Shown here: piece by piece, positions 18,254 to 27,095 of the stretch
How positions within the stretch are numbered: the stretch's first letter is position 1
Layout of the letters: each line of letters opens with the position of its first letter
Source of the DNA: Hymenobacter crusticola
Lineage (GTDB): Bacteria; Bacteroidota; Bacteroidia; Cytophagales; Hymenobacteraceae
DNA: 64,000 bases
NCBI RefSeq assembly: GCF_002154225.1
Contig: NZ_MTSE01000005.1
Location: forward strand, 124,001-188,000
Direction of reading: 5' to 3'
Position numbers and translations under genes: made by a program
The notes under the pieces: model-generated
Database searches by the model: none
Told to the model about the DNA's origin: nothing
Seen by the model: only the letters and a program-made list of their open reading frames with translations

Positions 18254-18490
18254 ATGTCTAATCGTCTTTCCACAGAGGAGCGCCTAGGCCGGCAATCACC
18301 CCAGCGGTTAATTCGCTACTTCGTCATGTTTATGGCGGTACTCTACTGTGGGCTGGGAGTGTTTATGTGGGTAGCTCCAGCAACAATGCTTCCCTTGCAG
18401 CCTACGGTCCGGCACATTTTAGGAGTCGTATTCATATTTTACGGAATCATTAGATTTGTCCGGGCTTACCGCCAGATGTTTTCAAAATAA
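18254..18490 (+). CDS. Small two-helix membrane protein
   Basis: The protein has 78 residues if it starts at the ATG at 18254 (MSNRLSTEERLG). Two hydrophobic helices are visible (YFVMFMAVLYCGLGVFMWV and HILGVVFIFYGIIRFV), separated by a short Pro-rich turn. An upstream in-frame ATG (18161) would add 31 residues that do not resemble a signal. No family is recognised. It is followed after 7 bases by the PstS-like gene, so the two are likely cotranscribed, placing this protein with the phosphate-binding-like lipoprotein. Confidence 0.65.
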   Translation: MSNRLSTEERLGRQSPQRLIRYFVMFMAVLYCGLGVFMWVAPATMLPLQPTVRHILGVVFIFYGIIRFVRAYRQMFSK

Positions 18491-18497
18491 TACGACA

Positions 18498-19460
18498 ATG
18501 CACGCTGATTTGCTCAAAACTGGAGTTGCCCTAACATTGGCTGTATCGCTGTTCACAGCTTGTAATCAAGGTCAGAATGGCAACGCCGCTACTGCGACAG
18601 ATACACCTACTGGTGGTAGTATTGCCATTAGCGTAGACGAAACTTTTGCGCCTATCATTAAGTCGGAAGTGGATACTTTCCAGAAGCTTTATCAGAGCGC
18701 CAAGGTCACAGCTTATTACAAGCCTGAGCAAGAAGCACTTCAGGATTTACTTGATGATAAGGTTAGACTAGCTGTTCTGACGCGCGAGCTTAACGCAGCA
18801 GAGCGCGCTGAGTTTGATCGGCTGAAGCTAGTGCCACGTGCTACGAAAATTGCAACGGATGGCTTAGCTATTATCGTGCATCCTAGCAATCCTGATTCTC
18901 TGTTGAGTGTGCCCCAGTTGCGTGACATATTTACGGGCAAGGTGCAACAGTGGTCGCAAGTGAGTGGTAAGAAAGCCCTAGCTACTATCAATGTGGTATT
19001 TGATGCCAACCGCTCTAGCACGACACGCTATATTCAGGACTCGGTGACGCGTGGAACAGCTCTTACACCGCGCGCCTTTGCCGCAAAATCGAACTCAGCC
19101 TTGCTCGATTATGTTGCTAGTCATCCAAATGCAATTGGCGTTGTAGGTGCCAACTGGATTAGTGACCGGGATGATGCTGCTGTGCAAACCTTCCTAAAAA
19201 AGGTGCAAGTAGTAAGTGTAAGCACTAAAAATAATCCATCGAAGCAAGACGACTATGTGCAGCCTTACCAAGCTTATTTAGCGCTGAAAACGTACCCGTT
19301 AACTCGCACGGTGTACATCATTAGTCGGGAGGCCCGTGCAGGTTTAGGAACGGGTTTTACCTCGTTCGTTGCCGGTAATCAAGGACAACTCATTATCTTG
19401 AAAGCCGGTTTGCTGCCTGCCATTGGTCAAATGAGGGTTGTAAACACCAATAAATTGTAA
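18498..19460 (+). CDS. PstS-like substrate-binding lipoprotein
   Basis: The N-terminus is a lipoprotein signal with lipobox LFTAC (start at ATG 18498, chosen because the signal peptide follows directly). The body fits the PBP-like family of phosphate-type binding proteins: ISVDETFAPIIKSEVDTF at the start, then GLAIIVHPSNPDSLLSVPQLRDIFTGKVQQW, a segment characteristic of PstS homologues, then STTRYIQDS and NAIGVVGANW. No pstCAB permease genes are nearby. In Bacteroidota this gene often accompanies exb/tonB and a TPR gene, as here; its ligand is unproven. Confidence 0.85.
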   Translation: MHADLLKTGVALTLAVSLFTACNQGQNGNAATATDTPTGGSIAISVDETFAPIIKSEVDTFQKLYQSAKVTAYYKPEQEALQDLLDDKVRLAVLTRELNAAERAEFDRLKLVPRATKIATDGLAIIVHPSNPDSLLSVPQLRDIFTGKVQQWSQVSGKKALATINVVFDANRSSTTRYIQDSVTRGTALTPRAFAAKSNSALLDYVASHPNAIGVVGANWISDRDDAAVQTFLKKVQVVSVSTKNNPSKQDDYVQPYQAYLALKTYPLTRTVYIISREARAGLGTGFTSFVAGNQGQLIILKAGLLPAIGQMRVVNTNKL

Positions 19461-19513
19461 TTCTTTCTCCCTTTCACACGCTTTTTTCTGCTTTTAAACC
19501 AAACCTTTTGCTC

Positions 19514-21118
19514 ATGAACTCCAAGCCCTGGAAGCTTTCTCTCCTCGCTGTCTTGTCTGTTTCAGCTTCTGCTGTAGTTGCTCAGGACGTACAAAGCGCA
19601 CGAAAGGCCATCGAACTTGAACAGTTTGGTCAAGCTCGTGCCTCGCTGCTGAAACAAGGATCTTCACCTGAAGCTGCATATGAGCTAGGTCGTCTTTACC
19701 AACTGCGTGAAGTACCTGATTCAGCTGCTTACTATTTTAACCGTGTTCCGGTAAACCCCAAGGATGCTTTCAGCCTAGTGGCTGCTGGTCGTGCTGCACT
19801 AGCCCAAGGAAAAACTGCTGAGGCTGAAGCGCAGTTTGACAACGCCGTAAAAGCTAGCAAAGGCAAAGACGCCAAGATCTTTACGCTGATTGCACAAGCT
19901 TATGCTGAATCAGATGTAAAAGACATCACAAAGGCTACGACCTATGTCGATGCTGGTCAGAAGGCTAATAAAGGAAAAGATGAGCCGGCGCTCATGATTG
20001 CCCGCGGCGACATCTACCAGAAAACGGATGCGGGTGGTGGTGAAGCCATGAACAGCTACGAACGTGCTAGCATGGCTGACCCGAATAACGTAGAGGCTTA
20101 TTACAAGAAAGGTGAGTTGAACTTCCGTTCACGGAACTACAACGAAGCTCGTACTAACTTCGAAAAGGCTATCAGCCTCGATCCGAAATATGCGCCTGCA
20201 TACCGCGATCTAGCCGAGATGTATTATTTCGCTAATCAGTATCAGTTGGCCCTTGATACCTTCAAGAAGTACCAAGAAGTTGCTGAGCGTTCGTCGGAGA
20301 CGGATGCAGAGTACGCTTCTTTCTTATTCTTGACGAAAAAGTACCCAGAGGCACTAACTGAAATTCAGAAGGTGCTGCAGAAGGAGCCGAACAACATTGC
20401 GATGAACCGTCTGCTAGCTTATTCCTTGTACGAAACGGGCCAGAATGATCAGGCGATGGCGGCAATGGATAAGTACATGAAAATGGTACCTGCCGACAAG
20501 CTCATCAAAGACGACAACCTGTACTATGGTAAGATGCTGTCGAAAGCCGGACGTGATGACGAAGCGTTAGCGCTCCTGCAGAAAGCCGCTCAAGCATCTC
20601 CTAAGGACGCTAGTGAAATTCAGGGCGCCTTGGCTCAAACGTACATGCAGAAGAAAGATTACGCCAAGGCCGTTGCAGCTTATAAAGCTAAAATTGGCAC
20701 CGGTACGCCTCTGCTCACTGACCAAGTACTGCTAGCTACTGCTTACAGTGGTAATAAGCAGTACCAGCAGGCAGACAGCCTCTATAATTTGGTACTAACA
20801 GCTCGGCCAACGTATGCACCGGGTTATCAGATGCGAGCTAGCAATGCCTACTACATGGATCCGGACTCCAAGCAAGGCACAGCAAGACCCTACTGGGAGA
20901 AGTACGTAGAGCTAGCCAAAGCTGATCCTGCGAAATACAAGGATGGCTTGACAACAGCTTACGAGTACCTAGGTTATTATTACTTCCAGAAAGGTGATAA
21001 GGCCACTGCCCTACCCTATTACCAACAATTGCTTGCCCTAGATCCTAGCAACGCAAGAGCAAAAGCAGGAATTGAATCGATCCAAGGTAAAAAGACGACT
21101 ACTTCAGCTCGCAAATAA
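19514..21118 (+). CDS. Tetratricopeptide repeat protein, exported
   Basis: A signal peptide (MNSKPWKLSLLAVLSVSASAVVAQ) is followed by about 500 residues of TPR-type helical repeats; clear units include EAYYKKGELNFRSRNYNEAR, TNFEKAISLDPKYAPAYRDLAEMYYFANQYQLAL and GYYYFQKGDKATALPYYQQLLALDP. It probably acts in the periplasm as a protein-interaction scaffold. The ATG at 19514 is preferred over a TTG six bases upstream. It follows the PstS-like gene by about 50 bases in the same direction, the usual order in this gene neighbourhood. Confidence 0.88.
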   Translation: MNSKPWKLSLLAVLSVSASAVVAQDVQSARKAIELEQFGQARASLLKQGSSPEAAYELGRLYQLREVPDSAAYYFNRVPVNPKDAFSLVAAGRAALAQGKTAEAEAQFDNAVKASKGKDAKIFTLIAQAYAESDVKDITKATTYVDAGQKANKGKDEPALMIARGDIYQKTDAGGGEAMNSYERASMADPNNVEAYYKKGELNFRSRNYNEARTNFEKAISLDPKYAPAYRDLAEMYYFANQYQLALDTFKKYQEVAERSSETDAEYASFLFLTKKYPEALTEIQKVLQKEPNNIAMNRLLAYSLYETGQNDQAMAAMDKYMKMVPADKLIKDDNLYYGKMLSKAGRDDEALALLQKAAQASPKDASEIQGALAQTYMQKKDYAKAVAAYKAKIGTGTPLLTDQVLLATAYSGNKQYQQADSLYNLVLTARPTYAPGYQMRASNAYYMDPDSKQGTARPYWEKYVELAKADPAKYKDGLTTAYEYLGYYYFQKGDKATALPYYQQLLALDPSNARAKAGIESIQGKKTTTSARK

Positions 21119-21137
21119 GTTGGCCTAGTCTAATAAC

Positions 21138-21171
21138 AAAAAAGCCCGTTACCTAGGTAGCGGGCTTTTTG
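21138..21171. terminator. Bidirectional terminator between the TPR gene and rluD
   Basis: AAAAAGCCCG pairs with CGGGCTTTTT, and the loop contains the palindrome ACCTAGGT (21151-21158), which extends the stem. It lies between two convergent genes. Confidence 0.88.
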
Positions 21172-21192
21172 TTGTATAATAGGCAGCTTTTA

Positions 21193-22248
21193 CTACGGAG
21201 CATACACCTCCCACTTAGCTAGCACTGCTTCGAAATCAGCGGGTAGCTCGGCCTCAAAATGAATCTGCTCCCCTGTAACCGGATGCACAAAGCCGAGTGA
21301 CTTCGCATGCAATGCTTGGCGTGGCATGAGTTTAAATGCGTTTTCAACAAACGCTTTGTAAGAACCAACGGGCTGCCCATATACGATTCGGTCACCGCCG
21401 TAAGTAGCATCGGAGAACAGTGGATGGCCAATGAATTTCATATGAGCCCGAATCTGGTGCGTACGCCCCGTCTCTAGGTTGCATTGCAATAATGATACGT
21501 GCTGAAAAGAACGAAGCACTTTATAATGCGTGACGGCAGGTTTTCCTTGTTCCCCATCGGGAAAAACGGCCTGCACCTTACGATCTTTAAGACTGCGTCC
21601 AATATGACCACGGATAGTGCCTTGTGGCTCTTTGGGTACGCCCCACACCAATGCTAGATAGGTACGCTCGATGGTATGGTGAAAGAACTGCTGCGAAAGG
21701 TGCGTCATTGCCCACTCCGTTTTGCCAATCACCAACAGGCCTGATGTATCCTTGTCGATGCGGTGTACCAAGCCAGGCCGGATTTCACCGTTGCGGCCAG
21801 TTGGCAAATTACTGAGGTGGTAAGCTAGCCCATTTACCAGCGTCCCGTTCCAATTCCCGAAAGCGGGATGCACAACTAGGCCCGCAGGCTTATTTACGAG
21901 TAGTAATGATTCATCTTCATAACGGATATCCAACTCCATGGGCTCCGGTACTACTTTAACCTCACGCGGCGGTTCAGGCAGCGTAATGGTAATAACATCG
22001 AAGGGTTTGACTCGATAGTTAGGCTTTACAGCCTTGTCGTTAACCTGTACCGCTTCTGCTTCAATAGCATTCTGAATTTTAGTACGAGAAGCGTTGGGAA
22101 GCCGGTTAAATAGAAACTTATCGAGGCGCAGCAATTCTTGCCCCTTATCCACACGAATTCGGTGATGTTCATAGAGTTCATCACCGCCGTCTATGTCGTC
22201 GTCTTCGGGCAGGTCATCGGCGGTAGAAAGCAGGTCTGTGTCAGACAT
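21193..22248 (-). CDS. rluD: RluA/RluD-family 23S rRNA pseudouridine synthase
   Basis: Converts uridines to pseudouridine in 23S rRNA. From the ATG at 22248 there is an acidic N-terminal tail, an S4-like RNA-binding domain (about 35-95, RLDKFLFNRLPNASRTKIQNAI), and the synthase domain with catalytic Asp165 in HRIDKDTSG, followed by RTHQIRAHMKFIGHPLFSD. This is the classical RluD layout. An ATG at 22272 would add eight residues. It lies downstream of the ompH genes, with a hairpin between them. Confidence 0.93.
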   Translation of the reverse strand: MSDTDLLSTADDLPEDDDIDGGDELYEHHRIRVDKGQELLRLDKFLFNRLPNASRTKIQNAIEAEAVQVNDKAVKPNYRVKPFDVITITLPEPPREVKVVPEPMELDIRYEDESLLLVNKPAGLVVHPAFGNWNGTLVNGLAYHLSNLPTGRNGEIRPGLVHRIDKDTSGLLVIGKTEWAMTHLSQQFFHHTIERTYLALVWGVPKEPQGTIRGHIGRSLKDRKVQAVFPDGEQGKPAVTHYKVLRSFQHVSLLQCNLETGRTHQIRAHMKFIGHPLFSDATYGGDRIVYGQPVGSYKAFVENAFKLMPRQALHAKSLGFVHPVTGEQIHFEAELPADFEAVLAKWEVYAP

Positions 22249-22274
22249 AAAGATAGCAGTGGGTTGAAACAAGA

Positions 22275-22299
22275 AAGCCGGGACACAGGGCCCCGGCTT
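22275..22299 (-). terminator. Probable terminator after the second ompH gene
   Basis: AAGCCGGG (22275-22282) pairs with CCCGGCTT (22292-22299) around a short loop, with a modest T-rich tail on the minus strand. It overlaps the leader of rluD. Confidence 0.6.
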
Positions 22300-22323
22300 G
22301 TCTGATTGAAAAATACGAACTAC

Positions 22324-22956
22324 CTATTTTTTCTTGGTTTTCGTCTTGCTAGCACTATTGCTGCTGGTCGGAACAGCCGGCGCTGCTATTGACGGAGCAG
22401 CAGGTGTAGCGCTAGCAGCAGCAGCGGCACCAGGGGTAATACCCATTTTCTTTAGTACCAGATCTGAGATATCGCCATCCTTAGGGCCGTGTAGCAATAC
22501 TGGGCTAGCACCATCCGAATTCAGTACGTACGTGTAGCCATTTTCATCAGCTACTTGGTCAATAGTCTTCTGAAGCTTGTCGAGAGCAGGCTTTAGCAAA
22601 GCCTGTTGCTTTTGCTGGAGGCTTTGGTCAGCGCTACGCTGAAACTCTTGAATAGAAGTTTGCAGCCCAGTCAATTCTTTTTCTTTATCGGCGCGTACTA
22701 CCTCGGTCATTGCTGCTGCACCTTTCTGGTAAGCTTCAGCTTTTGCCTGGTAATCGCTGTATTTGCTTTTCAACTGGTTTTCCAGCTGGCCGCTATACGT
22801 TTTCAGTTGCGACTCAATCTGCTTGCTCTCGGGCATCTGGCTGAGCACGTACTCTACGCTGGTGTATCCGATTTTCAACGGAGCTTGAGCCAGTGCAGCA
22901 GTAGACGTAGCGAAAGTGAGAGCAGCCGCGGCTAGGGCAAGGCGGATTTTGTTCAT
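22324..22956 (-). CDS. OmpH/Skp-family periplasmic chaperone
   Basis: A holdase for unfolded outer-membrane proteins on their way to BamA. From the ATG at 22956 there is a signal peptide ending TAALAQAP, then KIGYTSVEYVLSQMPESKQIESQLKTY, a long charged coiled coil (about 40-125) and a VVLNSDG-like segment (YTYVLNSDG). The C-terminal tail is Ala/Pro/Ser-rich and ends in KTKTKKK. It is the second of two adjacent ompH genes behind bamA. Confidence 0.9.
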   Translation of the reverse strand: MNKIRLALAAAALTFATSTAALAQAPLKIGYTSVEYVLSQMPESKQIESQLKTYSGQLENQLKSKYSDYQAKAEAYQKGAAAMTEVVRADKEKELTGLQTSIQEFQRSADQSLQQKQQALLKPALDKLQKTIDQVADENGYTYVLNSDGASPVLLHGPKDGDISDLVLKKMGITPGAAAAASATPAAPSIAAPAVPTSSNSASKTKTKKK

Positions 22957-23005
22957 AGGTGTCATTAAAAGAAAAACAGTCAAAGAGTTGATTTAGAATA
23001 CAAAG

Positions 23006-23680
23006 TTAATTTTTTCCGCCAGTCGAACGCTGTCCATTGTTGGAACGCGTAGCTCTTGGAGTAGGTTCCGGCTCCGAATCGGCGGTATCGCCCGTAGGAG
23101 TTTTGGGAGTTTCTACCGTTCGTACTGCTCCTTTCTGACCGGGTTGGTTCCGCTCTTCGTTTGCCAAACCTAGCTCTTCCAACACAAACTCCGTGTAATC
23201 GTGTACCGGGTTGGTGTACAACATGGTCAAGTCACCCGATTTGTCGAACACAATAGCTAGCTGTTTCTTCTTAGCTACCTTCTCGACGGCTTCAAACACT
23301 TGATCTTGAATTGGCTTCGTCAACTCCTGCCGCTTCTTGAAGAGTTGGCCTTCAAAACCAAATATCTTGTTTTGATAGGTTTTGATTTCCTGCTCCTTCT
23401 TTACTATCTCTTCCTGACGCTTTTTTTTCATTGGCTCGGTGAGTAGTACTTCTTCAGCTTGGTAGGTGCGGTACATCTTATCAAGATCCTTCTTTTGGTT
23501 CTCAATATCCTTCTGCCAGTTACCAGACAGGGTATTGAGCTCTTGTTGAGCCGTTGAATAAGCCGGGATCTTGCTCAGCACATACTCCGAATCTATGTAG
23601 CCGAACTTTTGGGCCTGCGCCACTTGCGCGGTGGCGCATAGCAGCAGTACCAGTAGAAATAGCAGAAGTGACTTCTTCAT
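23006..23680 (-). CDS. OmpH/Skp-family periplasmic chaperone
   Basis: A 224-residue protein with signal peptide (LLLFLVLLLCATAQVAQAQ), KFGYIDSEYVLSKIPAYSTAQQELNTL, a highly charged coiled coil over about residues 45-135, and a KQLAIVFDKSGDLTMLY segment that matches the Skp core end. The C-terminal tail is low-complexity and Pro/Thr/Arg-rich. It starts 33 bases after bamA and is almost certainly cotranscribed with it and with the next ompH. Confidence 0.92.
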   Translation of the reverse strand: MKKSLLLFLLVLLLCATAQVAQAQKFGYIDSEYVLSKIPAYSTAQQELNTLSGNWQKDIENQKKDLDKMYRTYQAEEVLLTEPMKKKRQEEIVKKEQEIKTYQNKIFGFEGQLFKKRQELTKPIQDQVFEAVEKVAKKKQLAIVFDKSGDLTMLYTNPVHDYTEFVLEELGLANEERNQPGQKGAVRTVETPKTPTGDTADSEPEPTPRATRSNNGQRSTGGKN

Positions 23681-23713
23681 AAGTGTATAACGCTATGGGG
23701 TGAGAAGCGCGAT

Positions 23714-26260
23714 TTAGCGAATTTGCTGACCAATGATGAAGTGAAAAATGCCGTTTTTGGCAGGTGTACCAGCATTGTTGGCATTCCGTGGAATTTCGTC
23801 GAACGGAATACCATAGTCGAAGCCTAGCAAGCCGAAGGCTGACATAAAGATACGCGCACCTACGCCCGCCGAACGGTAGAGCTTATATGGGTTGTAGTTC
23901 GTGTACTGATCGAAAGAGTTGCCAGCCTCCGCAAACCCTAAGACATAGACCGTAGCAGCCGGGTTCAAACTCACCGGATAACGCATCTCCATCACATACT
24001 TGTTGTACACGATACCTCCGCTCTGGTTAGATTGTGCCGTCGGAATAGCGTTTGCATCATTGGGGTCAGCGTAACCACGTAAGCCAATGTATTCGGTACC
24101 AACCAAGAAGTTTGCTGATCCGCCATAACCTAGGCCTGCGCCACCCATTTTGAAGCGTTCAAAGGGTCCAGGAGTACGGTTGCCGTTATATGTACCGATA
24201 AAGCCGAAGTGCGCCCGTGTGTTCAGTACCAGTTTACCCACAAGAGGTGTAAACCATGAAGCATCAAACATCCACTTATGGAACTCAATCCATTCGATTG
24301 GGTCAGGGTGTGAGCCCTTGAACACAGAATAAGGTGGCGTTAAACTTAAGCTCAGTGACAAAGAAGACCCGCGCCGCGTGAAAGTTGGGTTGTCAATACT
24401 ATTACGAGACAACGTTGTGTTAAAGGTGATGTTGTTCGCTTTGCCCGTCTCAGGTAGCCCGCCGCCTAGGTACTGACCGTACTTTTGGAAGTCGTACTGT
24501 GTGAACGACAGAGAGTTGCTCAGTGTAAAATAATCATCCGGAATACGCAAACGGCGACCTAGCCCTAGCGAAGCACTAGTTGACTTAATATAGCTACCAG
24601 TGCTTACGTCAAACGTACTGCCGTAGGTGATGCGGCTAATACTTCTATTCAGGCTGAAGGAAAGGGAGTTAGGTTTGCGACCACCTAGCCACGGCTCCGT
24701 GAAAGACATGGAGTAGGCTTGGTACTGCAAGCCGTTTGCCTGCACGTTCAGGGATAAACGCTGGCCATCACCCGCTGGCACCGGCGTCCAGTTATGGAAG
24801 TCACCAGCTTTGCGTAGCGAGAAGTTGTTGAACACCAAACCTACGGTACCAATAAAGCCCGCATAGCCACCCCAACCACCTGACAGGGTGATCTGGTCAG
24901 AGGGTTTCTCCACAACGGTATAGTTGATATCTACCGTACCATCCGCGGGGTTAGGAACAGGATTGATACCTACTTTTTCTGGGTCAAAATAACCTAGGGT
25001 CGAAATCTCTCGCTGTGAGCGGATCAGCAGCTCCCGGTTGAACTTATCGCCAGGGAGAGTACGCAGTTCCCGACGCAGTACATGGTCGCTGGTCTTGGTG
25101 TTACCAGCAATGTTCACATCTTTGATGCGCGCCTGCACGCCTTCGCTTAGGCGCATTTCGATATCGATAGAATCGCCTTCTACTTTGGTTTCTACCGGAT
25201 CAATTTGAAAGAACAAATAACCGTCGTTCATGTAGAGCGACGTAATATCCTGACCTGTTGGGTTGTAGTTTAGGCGCTTGTCTAGCGTTTCCTTGCTGTA
25301 TACGCTACCCGATTTGATACCTAGTACCGAAGCCAACGTCTTGTCATCATACAGGTAATTACCGCTCCAGGTAATATTGCGGAAATAGTATTTCGGGCCT
25401 TCATCTACCCGGATGCGCAACGCTAGGCCGTCCTTCTGCCGTATCAGCGTGTCGGACACAATAACGGCGTCCCGGTAACCTTGCGCGTTGTAAAAGTCAA
25501 GCAGCTTGGTTTTGTCTTCGTCGTACTCCTTCTGCTGAAACTTCCCGGAAGTCAGTAACTTATAAGGTTTTTTGGCTTTCGTCTTCTTTAACTTCTTCTG
25601 CAGCTTACCTTCCGAGAAGGCTTCGTTTCCTTCGAAAGCGATATCACGAATCCGGATTTTTTCACCTTTATCAACGTTAATCCGCAGCACGACGCTGTTC
25701 GACAAAGCAGAATCGGGCACCTGCGTGATCGTAACTTTTGCGTCAAGAAAGCTTTTGTTGGTATAGTACTTCCGTACCTGCGTGCGCGTATTATTCAGTA
25801 GCGCGTCCGTTACCACTTTGCCACGAATCAGCTTGATCTTATTCTTGAGTTCATCAGCTTGTCCTTTGCTGATACCCGTGAACACAAAATTCGACAGACG
25901 TGGCCGTTCTTTCAGATTGAAATCTAAGAAGATACGCCGCCCTTCAGTACGCGTAATGCTCACGCTTACGTCGCCCAAGATGCCCTGATCCCACAGCTTG
26001 CGAATGGCTCTACCAATTTCTTCGCCTGGAATCGTAATTGGGTCACCAATTTTTAAACCTGTTAGCCCAATAAGCGTATTAGGGTCTAAGTAGCGTGTAC
26101 CACTAATGGTGATACCCCCTAGCTCATAGCGCTGGGCTTCTTCACCGGCCGGGGCTGGTGAGGTCACAGGAGCTGTTTGCGCTTGCGCCGTGCCAGCATT
26201 TAAGCCTAGCACCAGCGCCATTGGCAACAGCCGCAAAAGCGTATTAAAAGAAGAACTCAT
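23714..26260 (-). CDS. bamA: Outer membrane protein assembly factor BamA
   Basis: Central Omp85 component of the BAM complex, which inserts beta-barrel proteins in the outer membrane. The 848-residue protein has a signal peptide ending GTAQAQ, several POTRA repeats (about 45-430; for example ISGTRYLDPNTLIGLTGLKIGD and IRIRDIAFEGNEAFSEGKLQKKL) and a C-terminal 16-strand barrel. The barrel includes the substrate-binding/lid region with GLGYGGSANFLVGTEYIGLRGY, equivalent to the VRGF region. It is followed by two ompH genes and preceded by uppS with an 8-base gap, a common Bacteroidota order. Confidence 0.95.
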   Translation of the reverse strand: MSSSFNTLLRLLPMALVLGLNAGTAQAQTAPVTSPAPAGEEAQRYELGGITISGTRYLDPNTLIGLTGLKIGDPITIPGEEIGRAIRKLWDQGILGDVSVSITRTEGRRIFLDFNLKERPRLSNFVFTGISKGQADELKNKIKLIRGKVVTDALLNNTRTQVRKYYTNKSFLDAKVTITQVPDSALSNSVVLRINVDKGEKIRIRDIAFEGNEAFSEGKLQKKLKKTKAKKPYKLLTSGKFQQKEYDEDKTKLLDFYNAQGYRDAVIVSDTLIRQKDGLALRIRVDEGPKYYFRNITWSGNYLYDDKTLASVLGIKSGSVYSKETLDKRLNYNPTGQDITSLYMNDGYLFFQIDPVETKVEGDSIDIEMRLSEGVQARIKDVNIAGNTKTSDHVLRRELRTLPGDKFNRELLIRSQREISTLGYFDPEKVGINPVPNPADGTVDINYTVVEKPSDQITLSGGWGGYAGFIGTVGLVFNNFSLRKAGDFHNWTPVPAGDGQRLSLNVQANGLQYQAYSMSFTEPWLGGRKPNSLSFSLNRSISRITYGSTFDVSTGSYIKSTSASLGLGRRLRIPDDYFTLSNSLSFTQYDFQKYGQYLGGGLPETGKANNITFNTTLSRNSIDNPTFTRRGSSLSLSLSLTPPYSVFKGSHPDPIEWIEFHKWMFDASWFTPLVGKLVLNTRAHFGFIGTYNGNRTPGPFERFKMGGAGLGYGGSANFLVGTEYIGLRGYADPNDANAIPTAQSNQSGGIVYNKYVMEMRYPVSLNPAATVYVLGFAEAGNSFDQYTNYNPYKLYRSAGVGARIFMSAFGLLGFDYGIPFDEIPRNANNAGTPAKNGIFHFIIGQQIR

Positions 26261-26268
26261 TCGAAAGC

Positions 26269-27015
26269 TTACGAAACGGTTAGCTGTTCACTGGTTTTGC
26301 CAAAGCGCCGCTCCCGGCGTTGGTACGCCTGGATGGCGTCGTAGAAATGCTCTTTTCGGAAATCCGGCCACAGCAAGTCTGTAATGTACAATTCAGTATA
26401 AGCTAGCTGCCAAAGCAGAAAGTTACTGATGCGCTGTTCACCGCTAGTGCGAATTAATAATTCTGGGTCGGGCATACCAGCAGTAGCTAGGTATTGACCA
26501 ATCGTTTGTTCATTTATCTCACTTGCTTGCAATCTACCAGCAGCTGCATCTGCAGCCATACGCTGGGCCGCTTGCGTTAAATCCCATCGGCCACTGTAGC
26601 TGAGTGCTAGCACAAGCGTCATGCGCGTGCCAGCTTTTGTCAATTCAATAGCTTCGGCTAACTCCTGTTGGCAGGAGTTAGGCAGACTGCTGATCTGACC
26701 GATTGCCTGCAAGCGAATACTATTTTTAAGTAGTGTTGGCGTTTCTTGGCGAATGGTATGAACCAAAAGCTGCATTAATGCCATTACCTCATGCTTCGGC
26801 CGGTTCCAGTTCTCAGTTGAGAAAGCATACAGCGTCAGGAATCGAACCCCTAGCTCTGCAGCAGATTCCACTGTTTCTCGAACGGCGGTTATCGCACTTT
26901 GGTGCCCGAAGATGCGTAATCCACCTTTTTGCTTCGCCCAACGGCCGTTGCCGTCCATAATAACGGCAACATGGGCAGGAATATTATGGGAGTCAATTTC
27001 GGACCGGGAGGCCAT
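26269..27015 (-). CDS. uppS: Isoprenyl transferase (undecaprenyl diphosphate synthase)
   Basis: Makes the C55 lipid carrier used for peptidoglycan and surface polysaccharide. Motifs: HVAVIMDGNGRWAKQ near the N-terminus (catalytic Asp in MDGN), FLTLYAFSTENWNRP, and ELLIRTSGEQRISNFLLWQLAYTELYI with the terminal WPDF. Length of 248 residues is normal. Only 8 bases separate it from bamA, so lipid-carrier supply and outer-membrane assembly are cotranscribed. Confidence 0.95.
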   Translation of the reverse strand: MASRSEIDSHNIPAHVAVIMDGNGRWAKQKGGLRIFGHQSAITAVRETVESAAELGVRFLTLYAFSTENWNRPKHEVMALMQLLVHTIRQETPTLLKNSIRLQAIGQISSLPNSCQQELAEAIELTKAGTRMTLVLALSYSGRWDLTQAAQRMAADAAAGRLQASEINEQTIGQYLATAGMPDPELLIRTSGEQRISNFLLWQLAYTELYITDLLWPDFRKEHFYDAIQAYQRRERRFGKTSEQLTVS

Positions 27016-27095
27016 CGGTATTTTTTAGTAAAGAGGCCGCAAGTTACGCAAATGGTTGCATTCCCTCTTTCCGAATATGACACTCTGTGCCTCAA

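Noticed and set aside
22324..23680. Adjacent ompH genes as a recent tandem duplication
   Set aside because: Their coiled coils and tails differ greatly; pairs of ompH genes behind bamA are common in Bacteroidota.
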